Translations under genes and position numbers: made by a program
Shown: positions 8,452-17,628 of the stretch, piece after piece
Numbering within the stretch: the first letter of the stretch is position 1
How the letters are laid out: each line of letters starts with the position of its first letter
Notes under the pieces: model-generated
Database searches by the model: none
Told to the model about the DNA's origin: nothing
Seen by the model: the letters and a program-made list of their open reading frames with translations, nothing else
NCBI GenBank assembly: GCA_009930115.1
Contig: RZYY01000006.1
Coordinates: forward strand, 1 to 51,071
Direction of reading: 5' to 3'
DNA from: Sphingobacteriia bacterium
GTDB taxonomy: Bacteria; Bacteroidota; Bacteroidia; Bacteroidales; 4484-276
Length of the DNA: 51,071 nucleotides

Positions 8452-11046
8452 TTAGCGGAGTATCATCACTGAGCCTGTAATCGTTCGTTTGGTCAGCCCT
8501 TCGAGCTGAATTTCGAAAACATCGCATACATAAAAATAAACTCCCTCGCTGCATTCCTGATTATTTTGCTGGTTTTTGCCATCCCATTCAAACCAGGGGT
8601 CGCTGGTTTCATAGACAATTTTTCCCCATCTGTTGAAAATGGTCAGTTTGATACGTTCCACTGAAGTGAACGGAAAAGCTTTGTAACGATCGTTAAAACT
8701 GTCTTCGTTGGGGGTGAAAACGTTGGGCAGTCGGTAAGTGCCGCAGGCTGTTATATCTACACACACGACATTGCTCATTTCACTGACATTGCCGGCCGAA
8801 TCTGCAGCGGTTATTCCATAACAACCTGCGATGGATGACAGGTTGTTGTGCAGATAAACCTGCGTGTGAGCATCCATCAACGAATCCAGAATTATCATCG
8901 GTTCATTTGCGACAGATGAAAAATGAATGTAATACATTTTGATATCTTCAGGGCAAAGGTCAGGGTTAACCCAGGTGAGCTTGTTTTCAACCGTCTCGCA
9001 GTTGGTGGTTACAGTGAGCTCCGGCGGACATGGTGCAAGATTATCCTGAGGGATTCCTGAAGTAATTTGTGAGAAATTGATGATTGGTTTTATGATACCT
9101 GGCGCACTGTATTGTCCGGTGCTTTTGACATAATACGTGTATTTTGTACCGTTTTCAAGGTTAAAATCCTGATAGGCAGGTTGAAGAGCTTTACCAACTG
9201 AGTCGAAAACAAGGGTTTGCTGATTTAATCTGTAGATCGTATAAAATTCGTTTTGCCAGGGTGTGCTTGTTTCCCATGAAAGATTCAGTGATTTGTCGGA
9301 TGCATCTATTTGGAGAAACATTGAAAATGCCTGTTGGGTCGATCCTATGAAAAAACTGTCAGGATCAGCATTACTGTAGAAATCGATTCTGTATATATAG
9401 TTACTGTCTGCAGTATTAATCCCTGCATCGGTAAACAGTGTATCGTTTATGTTTCCGGCGATGCCTGTTTCTATAAACTCCGGGGGATTCTGTCCTGCTG
9501 ATGATCTGTTTATAATGTACAGGTAGGGTGGGGGAAAAAGAAGTGTATCCAGCTCAGTTGGCTTTGACCAGGCAACAAAGATTTCTCCGTTATTCTGATC
9601 GGTATTTTCAACCGAAACATTGGTAATTATCGGAACATCTTTAATCAACGATGCACAGACTTCCGGAGAGGCAATGCTTTTGCTGCCGTCAGCGAATGTA
9701 GCTACTACCATGTAGCAATAATCAATCCCGTGAATCAGTCCGTTTCCGTTGTCATTATCAATGTAGGTTGTATCTTCAGCTGTTGTAAGGGATTCAATTT
9801 TTGAATATCCGGTATATCCGGGGATTCCTGTTTCACAATGGTTGGGAATGAAACCGTAAAATCCGTTTCGTCTGTATAGTTCATAGCCTGTGCTCTGTTC
9901 GCAAAGGGCTTTGCTCCAGCTCAGGTGAATAGTGTTGCCAACGGCTGTCGTATTCAGATTTTCAGGTGCAGGGCTGATGACTTTGATGGCAACTGTTTTA
10001 ATATCAACCAACTGGGGAAAATTAAGGCTGTCTTTAGCTGTAAATACTACCTGATAGGGTTGTAATTGAATGTGCTGACAAACAGGTGTCCAGGTGAAAG
10101 TGGATGCTATTTCTCCCTGTCCTGTGACTCTTGGGAAAATGGCAGGGCTTTCCTCCAGAATCAAAGGTCCACCCATTGCCTGAAGAGATAGCATGTTGTT
10201 GTCAGGATCAGTTGCCGTAACGGGTATGGTAAGGGTTTCTCCGATCACGACACAGGTATCAATTAGCGGCACAATCTGTGGTGGCTGATTGGAACAGGCA
10301 ATTATGGAAATTTGCATATCGCGTGTTACATAGCCTATTTTTACACCATACCGCCATTCTTCCACCACAAAAGCAATATTATATTCGCCCTGCAAAACCG
10401 GTTTATCCCAAATAATAGTACCTGTTGCAGCATTTATTTCAAAAGTATTCTGAGTACTCCCTCCGACTTCATTGGGTAAAATATACCCTGGGATGGGGAG
10501 ACCTGAAGCACCAAGGCAGGGAACAAGTTTGTAAACCAGGCTGTCGCCGTCCACATCATAAGCTACCGGGTTGTGCAGGTATAAATTGTTCACGCAGCCA
10601 ACATCAACGGGAGGTGCGAGTAGCTGTACAGAATTGTTGGGACCCAGAAACGGATTGATAACCAGTTCGGTTTGAAGAAAAAACGGGACATTGACAGAAT
10701 TGGGAATATTCAGGACCCCATAATTTCGGTTGGGATCTTCGAGCTTGATCAGGTAAGTACCCTGCCCGGGAAAAGTGTGAATGGCACCTGCATATTCGTT
10801 ACGGCTGATGTTGTTGGGTAAATTGATTTTCTGGGTGCGCAGTACCATTTCGCTGGTACCGTCTCCCCACCTGATAAGCAATTCGGGCCGGTCGGCCGGA
10901 CTGGGCGTGTAGGTATAGGTTATAATGGTAAAATTATACTCCAGGTCAGAAATGGCAGTGTAGGTTATTTCACCGGCCCGTTGATGGGTTCCGAAAACTG
11001 TAACGGTAAAAAGTAGTAAAAAAAATAGTAAAATTGTCTTTTTCAT
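8452..11046 (-). CDS. T9SS type B sorting-domain surface protein with fibronectin-like domains
   Basis: An 864-residue secreted protein. The N-terminus MKKTILLFFLLLFTVTVFG is a clear signal peptide. The body is beta-sandwich: an N-terminal domain with GDGTSEMVL and VDGDSLVYKL, a cadherin/Ig-like part around residues 255-355 (VTATDPDNNML), then several fibronectin III-like repeats with residues such as LSWSKALCEQSTGYELYRRNG. The end is the gliding-motility-associated C-terminal domain used as the T9SS type B sorting signal: LPNVFTPNEDSFNDRYK, LTIFNRWGKIVYE, EGVYFYVCDV. It is expected at the cell surface or released. No catalytic domain is seen; an adhesin role is possible. Confidence 0.9.
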   Translation of the reverse strand: MKKTILLFFLLLFTVTVFGTHQRAGEITYTAISDLEYNFTIITYTYTPSPADRPELLIRWGDGTSEMVLRTQKINLPNNISRNEYAGAIHTFPGQGTYLIKLEDPNRNYGVLNIPNSVNVPFFLQTELVINPFLGPNNSVQLLAPPVDVGCVNNLYLHNPVAYDVDGDSLVYKLVPCLGASGLPIPGYILPNEVGGSTQNTFEINAATGTIIWDKPVLQGEYNIAFVVEEWRYGVKIGYVTRDMQISIIACSNQPPQIVPLIDTCVVIGETLTIPVTATDPDNNMLSLQAMGGPLILEESPAIFPRVTGQGEIASTFTWTPVCQHIQLQPYQVVFTAKDSLNFPQLVDIKTVAIKVISPAPENLNTTAVGNTIHLSWSKALCEQSTGYELYRRNGFYGFIPNHCETGIPGYTGYSKIESLTTAEDTTYIDNDNGNGLIHGIDYCYMVVATFADGSKSIASPEVCASLIKDVPIITNVSVENTDQNNGEIFVAWSKPTELDTLLFPPPYLYIINRSSAGQNPPEFIETGIAGNINDTLFTDAGINTADSNYIYRIDFYSNADPDSFFIGSTQQAFSMFLQIDASDKSLNLSWETSTPWQNEFYTIYRLNQQTLVFDSVGKALQPAYQDFNLENGTKYTYYVKSTGQYSAPGIIKPIINFSQITSGIPQDNLAPCPPELTVTTNCETVENKLTWVNPDLCPEDIKMYYIHFSSVANEPMIILDSLMDAHTQVYLHNNLSSIAGCYGITAADSAGNVSEMSNVVCVDITACGTYRLPNVFTPNEDSFNDRYKAFPFTSVERIKLTIFNRWGKIVYETSDPWFEWDGKNQQNNQECSEGVYFYVCDVFEIQLEGLTKRTITGSVMILR

Positions 11047-11073
11047 CAGCTAACTCTGCCAAATTCAAAAAAT

Positions 11074-11081
11074 CAAAAGTA
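11074..11081 (-). promoter_or_regulatory. Promoter -7 box TACTTTTG
   Basis: Exact TAnnTTTG on the minus strand, 27 bp before the T9SS type B protein start at 11046. It shares a 192-bp divergent intergenic region with the RSH promoter. Confidence 0.45.
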
Positions 11082-11174
11082 TTAAAAAACATCCAACAGC
11101 TATTAATGCTGTAGGTATCATTCTGCTCATTCCCTGAATTAAACGAAAAAAATCAGCGTTCATATACAAATATC

Positions 11175-11204
11175 TTGATGGATATAATGGTTTTCGTAAA
11201 TTTG
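11175..11204 (+). promoter_or_regulatory. Full Bacteroidota promoter TTG-N19-TAAATTTG
   Basis: TTG at 11175-11177 and TAAATTTG at 11197-11204 are exactly 19 bp apart, matching the Bacteroidota primary sigma pattern. The RSH start codon follows 34 bp after the -7 box, giving a leader of about 28 nt. Confidence 0.65.
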
Positions 11205-11238
11205 TAAATTTTAGTAAATACAGGTTTCAGTCGAAATT

Positions 11239-13455
11239 ATGTACGACAACGAGGAACGCCAGGAGATTATTAACCGCTACCGCAAATTACTGAGGGTGTG
11301 GAAACAGCGCAGGACAAAAGAAGAGGCCGAGCTGGTACGCAAAGCTTTTAAACTTGCCGTGGAAGCCCACAGCGGTATGCGTCGCCGTTCACGTGAACCT
11401 TATGTCTATCACCCGCTGGAAGTTGCAACCATTTGTGCAAAGGACATGCGTCTTGATGCAACTGCCATTGCCTGTGCGTTGATGCATGATGTTGTGGAAG
11501 ATACTGATGTTACCCTTGAGGATATCGAAAACATGTTCAACCCGCAAATTGCTGCCATTATTAGTGGTCTTACCAAAATTAAGGACGTTTTGGACGACGG
11601 TACCCGCTCCATTCAGGCCGAATACTTCAAGCAAATAATTCTCACTCTTATTGAGGATATGCGCGTGATCATGATTAAGCTTGCTGATCGTCTGCACAAC
11701 ATGCGTACCCTTGAACATATGAGCCGGGAAAAGCAATTGAAAATCGCCTCGGAAACTCTTATCCTTTATGCTCCATTAGCCTATCGTATGGGATTGTACA
11801 CCATTAAAACAGAGCTTGAGGACCTTTCTTTGAAATATACTGAACCCGAAGTGTATGACCATATTTATCAACAGGTTGAAAATACTGAGTCAGACCGTAC
11901 CCGCTTCATCAATAATTTTATTTATCCCATCAAAAGCCAGCTTGTTAAAGAAAAAATCAAACATCAAATACAGGTCAGGACAAAATCCGTTTATAGCATC
12001 TGGCAGAAAATGCAGCGTCAAAATATATCTTTTGATGAAGTGTATGACATCTTTGCCATACGGATCATTCTGGATGTTCCTCTTGAGCATGAACGACTCG
12101 AATGCTGGAAAGTTTATTCTCTGATTACCGAAATTTACAGACCCAAACACGACAGACTACGCGACTGGATATCAATTCCCAAGGCAAACGGATACTCAGC
12201 CCTGCATACTACTGTGATGAGTCATTCCGGTAAATGGGTCGAAATACAGATTCGTTCGGAGCGAATGCACGAAATTGCTGAATCAGGTTTTGCATCGCAC
12301 CACTATTACAAAAATATGGCCGACGAGAATAAAGTTATCGAAGCCTGGCTGAACAGCATCAGAGAACAGTTTGTAAATCAGGACAATGATGCTTTGAGTT
12401 TTATCACTGATTTTAAAAACGATTTTTACGTTGATGAAATCTATACCTTTAGCCCCAAAGGCGATATGATAAAACTTCCCCTGAACGCTACTGCACTTGA
12501 CTTTGCCTATGCGATTCATACCGAAATCGGCAGACACAGCATTGGCGCCAAAGTCAACCTTGCTCTGGTACCCTTGAAACATCAGCTTAAAAGTGGTGAC
12601 CAGGTAGAAATCATTACCTCCAAGGTACAAAAACCACTTGCTGAATGGCTCGAGTTTGCTGTCACCTCGAAAGCAAGAAACTATATCAAAGAATCGCTGA
12701 AAACCGAGAAAAAAGAATTTTATAACGAGGGGAAACAAAAACTTCAGGACCTGCTAAAGGTTATCGCTATTGATTTTAACCGTCTGAATATCAAAAAGCT
12801 CCAGGAATACTATACTATCGAAAGTGCTGTAGATCTCTATTATGACATAGCCATTGGAAAAATCGGGCTTCACGAAATAAAAAAATGCTGGAAAATTGCA
12901 GATAAAGGCCCCTGGTTTAAACCTTTTATCCCTTTTGCCAAAAACAAACAATCTGCTGAAGATGCCGGAAACGAAACCCTGGCTCAGCGAATACGCAATA
13001 AACCCGAAGAAGTTGTACTTGGTGAATCCATCAATACCGATTACAAAATTGCTACCTGTTGCAACCCTATTGCAGGTGATGACGTAATAGGACTGGTAAC
13101 TCCGAACTCCCCGATTATTATCCATCGTGCTAACTGCAAAATTGCACAAGATATGATGTCGAGTTTTGGTAACAGAATAGTCAAAGCGAAATGGAACAAA
13201 AAAGATACAGTGCTATTTCTTGCCGGACTGCAATTTACCAGTATTGACAAAATAGGACTGATATACCAGCTTACCGACATTATTTCCAACAAATTCAAGC
13301 TTAAAATCCGGTCATTCAACCTGACCAGTTCCAACGAAGTATCAGAAGGGAAAATCATGCTTTATGTGCGTGATACCGAAAATCTTAACGAGTTAATCAA
13401 CGAGATTAAAACCATCAGGGAAATCAAAAAAATCAGCCGGATGAATCCGGTATAA
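11239..13455 (+). CDS. rsh: Bifunctional (p)ppGpp synthetase/hydrolase (RSH family)
   Basis: Makes and degrades the stringent-response alarmone (p)ppGpp in the cytoplasm. The 738 residues follow the long RSH order. The HD hydrolase domain contains HDVVEDT (83-89), which suggests active hydrolysis. The synthetase domain has YDIFAIRIIL and PKANGYSALHTTV. A TGS domain follows (DEIYTFSPKGDMIKLPLNAT), then the CC/zinc-finger-like region ATCCNPIAGDDVIG and a C-terminal ACT domain. With both catalytic sets apparently intact it should be Rel/SpoT-like. A textbook promoter lies upstream. RSH followed by fur and purA is a common Bacteroidota arrangement as I recall it. Confidence 0.95.
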   Translation: MYDNEERQEIINRYRKLLRVWKQRRTKEEAELVRKAFKLAVEAHSGMRRRSREPYVYHPLEVATICAKDMRLDATAIACALMHDVVEDTDVTLEDIENMFNPQIAAIISGLTKIKDVLDDGTRSIQAEYFKQIILTLIEDMRVIMIKLADRLHNMRTLEHMSREKQLKIASETLILYAPLAYRMGLYTIKTELEDLSLKYTEPEVYDHIYQQVENTESDRTRFINNFIYPIKSQLVKEKIKHQIQVRTKSVYSIWQKMQRQNISFDEVYDIFAIRIILDVPLEHERLECWKVYSLITEIYRPKHDRLRDWISIPKANGYSALHTTVMSHSGKWVEIQIRSERMHEIAESGFASHHYYKNMADENKVIEAWLNSIREQFVNQDNDALSFITDFKNDFYVDEIYTFSPKGDMIKLPLNATALDFAYAIHTEIGRHSIGAKVNLALVPLKHQLKSGDQVEIITSKVQKPLAEWLEFAVTSKARNYIKESLKTEKKEFYNEGKQKLQDLLKVIAIDFNRLNIKKLQEYYTIESAVDLYYDIAIGKIGLHEIKKCWKIADKGPWFKPFIPFAKNKQSAEDAGNETLAQRIRNKPEEVVLGESINTDYKIATCCNPIAGDDVIGLVTPNSPIIIHRANCKIAQDMMSSFGNRIVKAKWNKKDTVLFLAGLQFTSIDKIGLIYQLTDIISNKFKLKIRSFNLTSSNEVSEGKIMLYVRDTENLNELINEIKTIREIKKISRMNPV

Positions 13456-13491
13456 AAAAAACCTTCTTTTTTTTGTTAAAAAATGCTGATC

Positions 13492-13529
13492 AATAAAAAT
13501 TTATATTTTTGTCATCATTAATTTTTATT
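13492..13529. promoter_or_regulatory. AT-rich dyad around the fur promoter (possible operator)
   Basis: AATAAAAATT (13492-13501) and AATTTTTATT (13520-13529) form a perfect 10-bp inverted repeat. The -7 box TATTTTTG (13504-13511) lies between the arms. A dyad straddling a fur-family promoter suggests autoregulation, but in AT-rich DNA such repeats can arise by chance. Confidence 0.35.
13504..13511 (+). promoter_or_regulatory. Promoter -7 box TATTTTTG
   Basis: Exact TAnnTTTG, 49 bp before the Fur-family start codon. No consensus -33 TTG lies at 19 bp. Confidence 0.4.
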
Positions 13530-13560
13530 TTGACTAAATAACAACTGGAGATTTCTCGCC

Positions 13561-14043
13561 ATGATTAGCGAAATGAAAGAAAAGAACCTGTCGTTCGAAG
13601 CAGTAAAAAAGATATTCATTGATTATCTGGAACAAAGGAAACATCGCAAAACTCCCGAACGCTTCACCATCCTCAAGGAAATTTACAATACCGAAGGTCA
13701 TTTTGATGTAGAAACCCTTTATATCAAAATGAAAAACAACAAGTACAGGGTGAGCCGTGCCACGCTTTACAACACCATTGAATTGCTGCTTGATTGTGAT
13801 TTGCTTATCAAACATAATTTCGGAAGCAACTGCGCCCAGTTTGAACGATCGTTTACCCTGAACAGGCACGATCATTTTATATGTACTGATACCGGAGATG
13901 TCAAAGAATTTTTTGATCCGAGAATTACGGAAATCAAAAATTCCATCGAAAGAGAACTTGGAGTGAAAATTACCCATCATTCTCTTACTTTTTACGGGCG
14001 CTGCAATGGCCATGATTCAACAACAGAAGAATCCAAAAATTAA
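13561..14043 (+). CDS. Fur-family transcriptional regulator
   Basis: A metal- or peroxide-responsive repressor of the Fur/Zur/PerR superfamily, 160 residues. The winged-helix DNA-binding domain is clear: [27 protein letters not shown] and the recognition region [17 protein letters not shown]. The dimerisation part begins with NRHDHFIC (102-108). The structural zinc site is altered: the usual CxxC pairs appear as C108-x-x-T111 and C148-x-x-H151. The metal cannot be named. It has its own promoter inside an AT-rich dyad and a strong terminator before purA, so it is probably a single-gene unit. Confidence 0.88.
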   Translation: MISEMKEKNLSFEAVKKIFIDYLEQRKHRKTPERFTILKEIYNTEGHFDVETLYIKMKNNKYRVSRATLYNTIELLLDCDLLIKHNFGSNCAQFERSFTLNRHDHFICTDTGDVKEFFDPRITEIKNSIERELGVKITHHSLTFYGRCNGHDSTTEESKN

Positions 14044-14075
14044 TTGTCAGTTTTTTAATCTTGAAATCTGCTTTA

Positions 14076-14107
14076 GGCCGGTTCTTTAACACAGACCGGC
14101 CTTTTTT
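14076..14107 (+). terminator. Strong intrinsic terminator after the Fur-family gene
   Basis: GGCCGGT (14076-14082) pairs with ACCGGCC (14095-14101), followed by TTTTTT. The GC-rich 7-bp stem and T-tract sit 32 bp past the stop, separating this gene from purA. Confidence 0.85.
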
Positions 14108-14198
14108 CGCGATTTTCATCAAACTTCATTCTTTTCACTTCGATAATTTACCTAATTTTAGGCCTTCATTTTTTGTGTCAAATTAATACTTTTTTCTG

Positions 14199-15485
14199 AT
14201 GAAAGTTGACGTTTTACTTGGAGTACAATGGGGTGACGAAGGAAAGGGAAAAATAGTGGATGTGTTGTCGCCAGGTTATGATATCATTGCACGGTTTCAG
14301 GGAGGTCCCAATGCTGGTCATACCATTGAGTTTGAAGGAATGAAATTTGTTTTACATACCATTCCTTCCGGTATTTTCAACCCTGACAAGACCAATCTTA
14401 TTGGAAATGGTGTCATTATTGATCCGGTGATTTTTCAAAATGAGATCATACACCTTCGTCAAAAAGGTATTGACCCGAAACGAAACCTGCTCATTTCCCG
14501 TAAAGCTCACCTGATTGTGCCCGGACATCGTTTGCTGGATGCAGTTTATGAAACTGCCAAGGGAAAAGAGATGATTGGTTCAACATTGAAAGGAATCGGA
14601 CCAACCTACACTGATAAAATCGCAAGACTGGGAATCAGGGTCGGTGATATAACAGGTGATCATTTCAGGCAGTCCTACGATAAACTTAAAGCGGCTCACC
14701 TTAAAATCGTAAATGCCTACAATGCCAGCGTTAAGGATTTCAAACTTGACGGATCAGATTTTGACACATACGAAGAAAAATGGTTTGAAGCCATTGAGGA
14801 ACTCAAAAATTACCATCTTACAGACAGTGAATATTACATCAACAAAAACCTGAATGCAGGCAAACGTGTTCTGGCTGAAGGTGCTCAGGGTTCGCTGCTT
14901 GACATAGATTTTGGGTCTTATCCTTTTGTTACCTCCAGCAACACAATCACCGCCGGAGTTTGCTCAGGCCTGGGCATTCCGCCGTCCAGCGTCGGGAAAG
15001 TTTTTGGTGTATTTAAAGCTTACTGTACCCGTGTAGGCAATGGGCCTTTCCCCAGCGAGCTGTTTGATGATTCGGGTATAACCATGAGAGATGAAGGCCA
15101 TGAGTACGGTTCTACAACAGGTCGCCCAAGACGATGTGGCTGGCTGGATCTCACTGCACTCAGCTATGCCATAATGTTGAATGGCGTAACTAATCTTGTA
15201 ATGACTAAAGGTGATGTGCTGAGTCATTTTGAAACTCTAAAAGTGAGCAGAGCCTATCTGCACGATAACCGCGAAATTGATTATATCCCGTTTGATTGCA
15301 ATCATCTTTCGCCAATCTTCACCGAAATGAATGGCTGGAATTCTACAATCAGCCATTTTAGAACATTTGGTGAATTGCCACAAGCATTCAGGGATTATGT
15401 AAGCTTTATTGAAAAGAAAACAGGTATTCCTGTTTCCATTATATCAGTCGGACCCGACAGAACGCAAACCATTATAAGGGACTAA
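14199..15485 (+). CDS. purA: Adenylosuccinate synthase
   Basis: Condenses IMP with aspartate using GTP to give adenylosuccinate, the first committed step to AMP. At 428 residues it is typical of bacterial PurA. The phosphate loop GDEGKGK is at residues 12-18, followed by GGPNAGHT, TLKGIGPTYTDK, EGAQGSLLDIDFG and TSSNTITAGV. The last 14 bp overlap the convergent nadD gene. Its proximity to the (p)ppGpp synthetase gene is notable because PurA is a known (p)ppGpp target in some bacteria. No terminator lies between its stop and nadD. Confidence 0.97.
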   Translation: MKVDVLLGVQWGDEGKGKIVDVLSPGYDIIARFQGGPNAGHTIEFEGMKFVLHTIPSGIFNPDKTNLIGNGVIIDPVIFQNEIIHLRQKGIDPKRNLLISRKAHLIVPGHRLLDAVYETAKGKEMIGSTLKGIGPTYTDKIARLGIRVGDITGDHFRQSYDKLKAAHLKIVNAYNASVKDFKLDGSDFDTYEEKWFEAIEELKNYHLTDSEYYINKNLNAGKRVLAEGAQGSLLDIDFGSYPFVTSSNTITAGVCSGLGIPPSSVGKVFGVFKAYCTRVGNGPFPSELFDDSGITMRDEGHEYGSTTGRPRRCGWLDLTALSYAIMLNGVTNLVMTKGDVLSHFETLKVSRAYLHDNREIDYIPFDCNHLSPIFTEMNGWNSTISHFRTFGELPQAFRDYVSFIEKKTGIPVSIISVGPDRTQTIIRD

Positions 15486-16068
15486 AGCCCGTCTGACTGT
15501 AAAGTCCTTTAACCATTAAATACTTCCAGACCGACTCGGGGAGCATGTACCGAACGTCTTTTCCTTTAAAAATGGCTTTGCGAATAAAACTTGATGATAT
15601 TTCCATAATCGGGGTATTGAACTGATGAACAGAGGGTAAACCTGCATATTCGCCGATGGAATAACCCGGACGGTTGTAAATGTAAAAATGATAATTACTG
15701 AGTAGTGATTTGTATTCTTTCCATTTATGAAGTTGCTCAAAAATGTCTGTTCCGGCGACAATGATAAATTCACGATCGGGGAAATCCTTTGTGAGCCGGA
15801 GAAGGGTATTGATGGTGTAGGAAGGCGTGGGCATGTAAAATTCGATGTCAATAGCTTTAAAACCGGGATTGTTCACAATAGCCATTTTTACCATTTCAAA
15901 CCTTTCGGTTGCTTCCAATAAACCTTGTTTCTCTTTTAATGGATTATGCGGAGATACCACAAACCAGATTTCCTGCAAATCAGTGAATTGCTGCATATAG
16001 CCTGCAATAATCAGATGCCCGATATGAATTGGGTTGAACGATCCGAAAAATAATCCGGTTTTTTCCAT
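15472..16068 (-). CDS. nadD: Nicotinate-nucleotide adenylyltransferase
   Basis: Adenylates nicotinate mononucleotide to deamido-NAD in NAD synthesis. The 198 residues carry the nucleotidyltransferase signatures GSFNPIHIGHL near the N-terminus and the C-terminal SSSFIRKA, equivalent to the ISSTxIR motif. It is last in the minus-strand series yicC-gmk-nadD and begins 11 bp after the gmk stop. That gene order recurs in Bacteroidota as I recall it. The 3' end overlaps purA by 14 bp, tail to tail. Confidence 0.93.
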   Translation of the reverse strand: MEKTGLFFGSFNPIHIGHLIIAGYMQQFTDLQEIWFVVSPHNPLKEKQGLLEATERFEMVKMAIVNNPGFKAIDIEFYMPTPSYTINTLLRLTKDFPDREFIIVAGTDIFEQLHKWKEYKSLLSNYHFYIYNRPGYSIGEYAGLPSVHQFNTPIMEISSSFIRKAIFKGKDVRYMLPESVWKYLMVKGLYSQTGFSPL

Positions 16069-16079
16069 TTTTTCTGAAT

Positions 16080-16652
16080 TTATGTTTGCAGAAAATCTTT
16101 GATAATCTGAAAAGTTTCTTCAGTTGCTTTTTCCAGTCTGTCATTCACAATGATCCGATCAAACTGAGGGGCAAAACCAAGCTCATATTCTGCTTTTTCT
16201 ATGCGTTTTCTGATGGTTTCTTCCGAATCGGTGGATCGTTTTTTCAGTCGCGATTCAAGTTCGGCAATTGAGGGAGCTTTTATAAAAAGGGAAAGACAGA
16301 TATCAGAAAACTGTTTTTTAATGTTCAGTCCCCCGATCACATCCACATCGAAAATGACGTGATGTTGTTTACGCCAGATTCTTTCGACTTCCGATTTGAG
16401 CGTGCCGTAATAACAGTTCTTGTAAACTTCTTCCCACTCAATAAATTCATCGGAGGAAATTTTTCTCTTAAATGCTTCAGGAGTGAGGAAATAGTAATCA
16501 ACCCCATCCTTTTCGCCGGCTCTGGGGTTGCGGCTTGTTGCGGATACCGAAAACTCAAGGTTAAGTCCGGAAGCCAGCATTTGTTTTACTATAGTGGTTT
16601 TGCCCGACCCTGAAGGGGCTGACACCACAATCATTTTACCTGAGTTTATCAT
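16080..16652 (-). CDS. gmk: Guanylate kinase
   Basis: Phosphorylates GMP to GDP with ATP. The 190 residues are typical. The P-loop APSGSGKTT begins at about residue 11, followed by SVSATSRNPRAGEKDGVDY, the GMP-binding region. FDVDVIGG (Walker B area) and the lid segment KRSTDSEETIRKR come later. Its start codon overlaps the yicC stop by 4 bp (ATGA), indicating translational coupling within the operon. Confidence 0.95.
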   Translation of the reverse strand: MINSGKMIVVSAPSGSGKTTIVKQMLASGLNLEFSVSATSRNPRAGEKDGVDYYFLTPEAFKRKISSDEFIEWEEVYKNCYYGTLKSEVERIWRKQHHVIFDVDVIGGLNIKKQFSDICLSLFIKAPSIAELESRLKKRSTDSEETIRKRIEKAEYELGFAPQFDRIIVNDRLEKATEETFQIIKDFLQT

Positions 16653-17527
16653 AGAATATTGAAAAGTTGTTCCTTGATTTTTTCCAGTTCATCCTTCATT
16701 AGGACTACCAGTCGCTGAATGTTCCAGTCGTTTGCTTTTGCCCCAAGAGTATTGATTTCACGCCCTACCTCCTGAATGATGAATGCCAGTTTTTTGCCAC
16801 CTGATTCATCTTCTTCAATAGTTTGAAGGAAATAATCACAATGGCTTTTTAACCTTACTTTTTCTTCGGTGATATCAATCTTTTCGATGTAATAGATCAA
16901 TTCCTGCTCAAAACGGTTTGGATCAATTTTGTCGGCTTCAAAACGGGCTTGCAGTTCTTTTTGAAATTTTTCTCTGATTGAAGAAATGCGTTTTTCTTCG
17001 AAGGGGGTAATTTGTTCAAGAAAACTAAGAATATTGCCGATTCTGCCGGTAAATTCCGACCGTAACTTTTCCCCTTCTTCGCGACGACCCTCATCGCAAT
17101 GCTGGATTGCCAGAAGTATAAGCTGTGAGATTTCTTCCCACAGATTTTCATCCGCACTTTCCGATTTGGGCTGTAATATTTCAGGAATCCTCAGCAGAAC
17201 TGAAAATGCCAGTCCGTGATCTGTTTCAATTCCCAGATCCTGCTGTAAACCAATAATTTCGTCAAAGTATTTTTTTGCCAGGGGGCGGTTAATAAAGACA
17301 GCACCTGACATTTTTGTTTCATCTATTGTAATTACGAATTCCACTTTTCCGCGTTCCAGATTTTGCATCAGCAAATTGCGAATGTCCAGCTCTTTGTCCT
17401 TTAAAAAAGCAGGAATTCGTAAGACAGGATCAAACTGTTTACTGTTCAGGGTTTTAATTTCGATGGTATATCTGGTACCCCCGATTTCAGATTCGGCTTT
17501 GCCATAGCCGGTCATTGATTTAATCAT
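16649..17527 (-). CDS. yicC: YicC/YloC-family endoribonuclease
   Basis: A 292-residue member of the YicC family, described as endoribonucleases. The N-terminal MIKSMTGYGKAE is diagnostic, with TIEIKTLNSKQFDPVLRIP following. The C-terminal DUF1732 part contains DITEEKVRLKSHCDYF, GGKKLAFIIQEVGREINTLGAKAND and the terminal IKEQLFNIL. It is first in the yicC-gmk-nadD unit and shares a 101-bp divergent promoter region with the LytTR regulator. The exact RNA targets in this phylum are not known to me. Confidence 0.93.
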   Translation of the reverse strand: MIKSMTGYGKAESEIGGTRYTIEIKTLNSKQFDPVLRIPAFLKDKELDIRNLLMQNLERGKVEFVITIDETKMSGAVFINRPLAKKYFDEIIGLQQDLGIETDHGLAFSVLLRIPEILQPKSESADENLWEEISQLILLAIQHCDEGRREEGEKLRSEFTGRIGNILSFLEQITPFEEKRISSIREKFQKELQARFEADKIDPNRFEQELIYYIEKIDITEEKVRLKSHCDYFLQTIEEDESGGKKLAFIIQEVGREINTLGAKANDWNIQRLVVLMKDELEKIKEQLFNIL

Positions 17528-17543
17528 CGTAATAAAATTTCAG

Positions 17544-17551
17544 CAAATGTA
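17544..17551 (-). promoter_or_regulatory. Promoter -7 box TACATTTG
   Basis: Exact TAnnTTTG on the minus strand, 16 bp before the yicC start, giving a short leader. The divergent regulator has its own box at 17592-17599. Confidence 0.5.
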
Positions 17552-17591
17552 AAGTAAAAAAAGTGTTGATATCATGAAACCAGAATTTAGT

Positions 17592-17599
17592 TATCTTTG
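17592..17599 (+). promoter_or_regulatory. Promoter -7 box TATCTTTG
   Basis: Exact TAnnTTTG, 29 bp before the GTG start of the LytTR regulator. The nearest TTG (17566-17568) is 23 bp upstream, longer than the ideal 19. Confidence 0.4.
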
Positions 17600-17628
17600 A
17601 AAACCCTAACCACTCAACTTATTACCAA

